This document shows positions 5,515 through 5,704 of a DNA stretch of 5,704 nt, one piece after another. The stretch is from positions 1-5,704 of the forward strand of contig QGSR01000133.1 of the NCBI GenBank assembly GCA_003387805.1, written 5' to 3'. How positions within the stretch are numbered: position 1 is the stretch's first letter; the number at the start of each line of letters is the position of its first letter. The position numbers and the translations under genes are program-made. Below the pieces are notes generated by a model. The model saw nothing but the letters and a program-made list of their open reading frames with translations, made no database searches and had not been told where the DNA came from. The stretch comes from Bacillota bacterium. Its GTDB lineage: Bacteria > Bacillota > Limnochordia > Limnochordales > ZCTH02-B6.

Positions 5515-5704
5515 GCGTCGTGCCAAGCTGCGTCGCAATGCTGCATTTCAGGCGGAGGCCCATCCGGCTGCCGGCCCCGGCGGCCGCGGCGCTGACGCTG
5601 GCGCTGCTGCTCCTGGCTGCGGCGGCGCCGTCCGCGTGGCCGACGGCGACGTCACGCTGCGGACGGAGCCGGGCGCGGGGGCGGGCGCCGGCGGCGACGT
5701 GACC
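5502..5704 (+). CDS. Start of a putative exported partner protein (TpsA candidate), apparent frameshift, cut by window end
   Basis: The ATG at 5502 opens a frame that encodes a long classical signal peptide: a basic stretch (HFRRRPIRL, about residues 15-23), then a hydrophobic Ala/Leu core ending AAAAPSA (about 39-45). A second ATG in the same frame, at 5538, would give a shorter version. Past about 5636 this frame becomes Arg-rich, unlike a mature secreted protein, and stops at 5700-5702. One frame over, the sequence from 5636 reads VADGDVTLRTEPGAGAG and stays open to the end with only G or C at third positions. That frame has no upstream ATG or signal peptide of its own. The simplest reading is one gene with a 1-base (or equivalent) frame break near 5630-5637. 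The position after a TpsB gene suggests a TpsA exoprotein; too little remains to see the secretion domain. Confidence 0.45.

Noticed and set aside
1..5704. CRISPR arrays, tRNA or rRNA genes, transposase genes
   Set aside because: No regularly spaced repeat array, cloverleaf-like segment, rRNA signature or transposase domain was seen on either strand.

Overview
The window is G+C-rich and densely coding. Five genes are well or fairly well supported, and a sixth is cut off at the right edge. Genes on both strands have strong GGAGG-type Shine-Dalgarno sequences, and some start with GTG or TTG. This fits a high-G+C Firmicute-like bacterium, but no gene here fixes the taxonomy. The gene at 3916-5514 encodes an outer-membrane beta-barrel transporter of the two-partner secretion family, so the cell should have an outer membrane. 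One explanation that fits both signals is a diderm high-G+C Firmicute (for example Limnochordia-like); this is inference.

Left part (1-816, minus strand): a DsbA-like thioredoxin-fold protein with a CPVC motif, whose C-terminus lies beyond base 1. Upstream of it is a 51-residue two-helix membrane protein that starts at TTG. An A+T-rich divergent promoter region (about 817-989) holds a perfect 15-bp palindrome.

Middle part (990-3758, plus strand): a membrane protein with the EExxxR motif of CPBP (CAAX-type) intramembrane proteases, but lacking other family motifs. It is followed by a 257-bp gap that holds a coding-like antisense remnant. Next comes a secreted gamma-glutamyltranspeptidase-family enzyme that keeps the TTH self-cleavage site but differs at most of the residues that hold the gamma-glutamyl group in E. 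coli Ggt. A strong intrinsic terminator closes this unit.

Right part (3759-5704, plus strand): a leader with a 12-bp direct repeat at 22-bp period, then a TpsB/FhaC/ShlB-type transporter. Overlapping its stop codon is a second start that encodes a clear signal peptide, probably the exported partner protein. That reading frame appears to shift just after the signal peptide and is then cut by the window end.

Functionally, most of the products look destined for the cell envelope or beyond: a secreted amidohydrolase, membrane proteins, and an outer-membrane exporter with its probable substrate. No complete new multi-gene system is evident. The points most worth checking are the altered active-site pocket of the Ggt-like enzyme, the frame break in the putative exoprotein, and the paired repeats upstream of the transporter.
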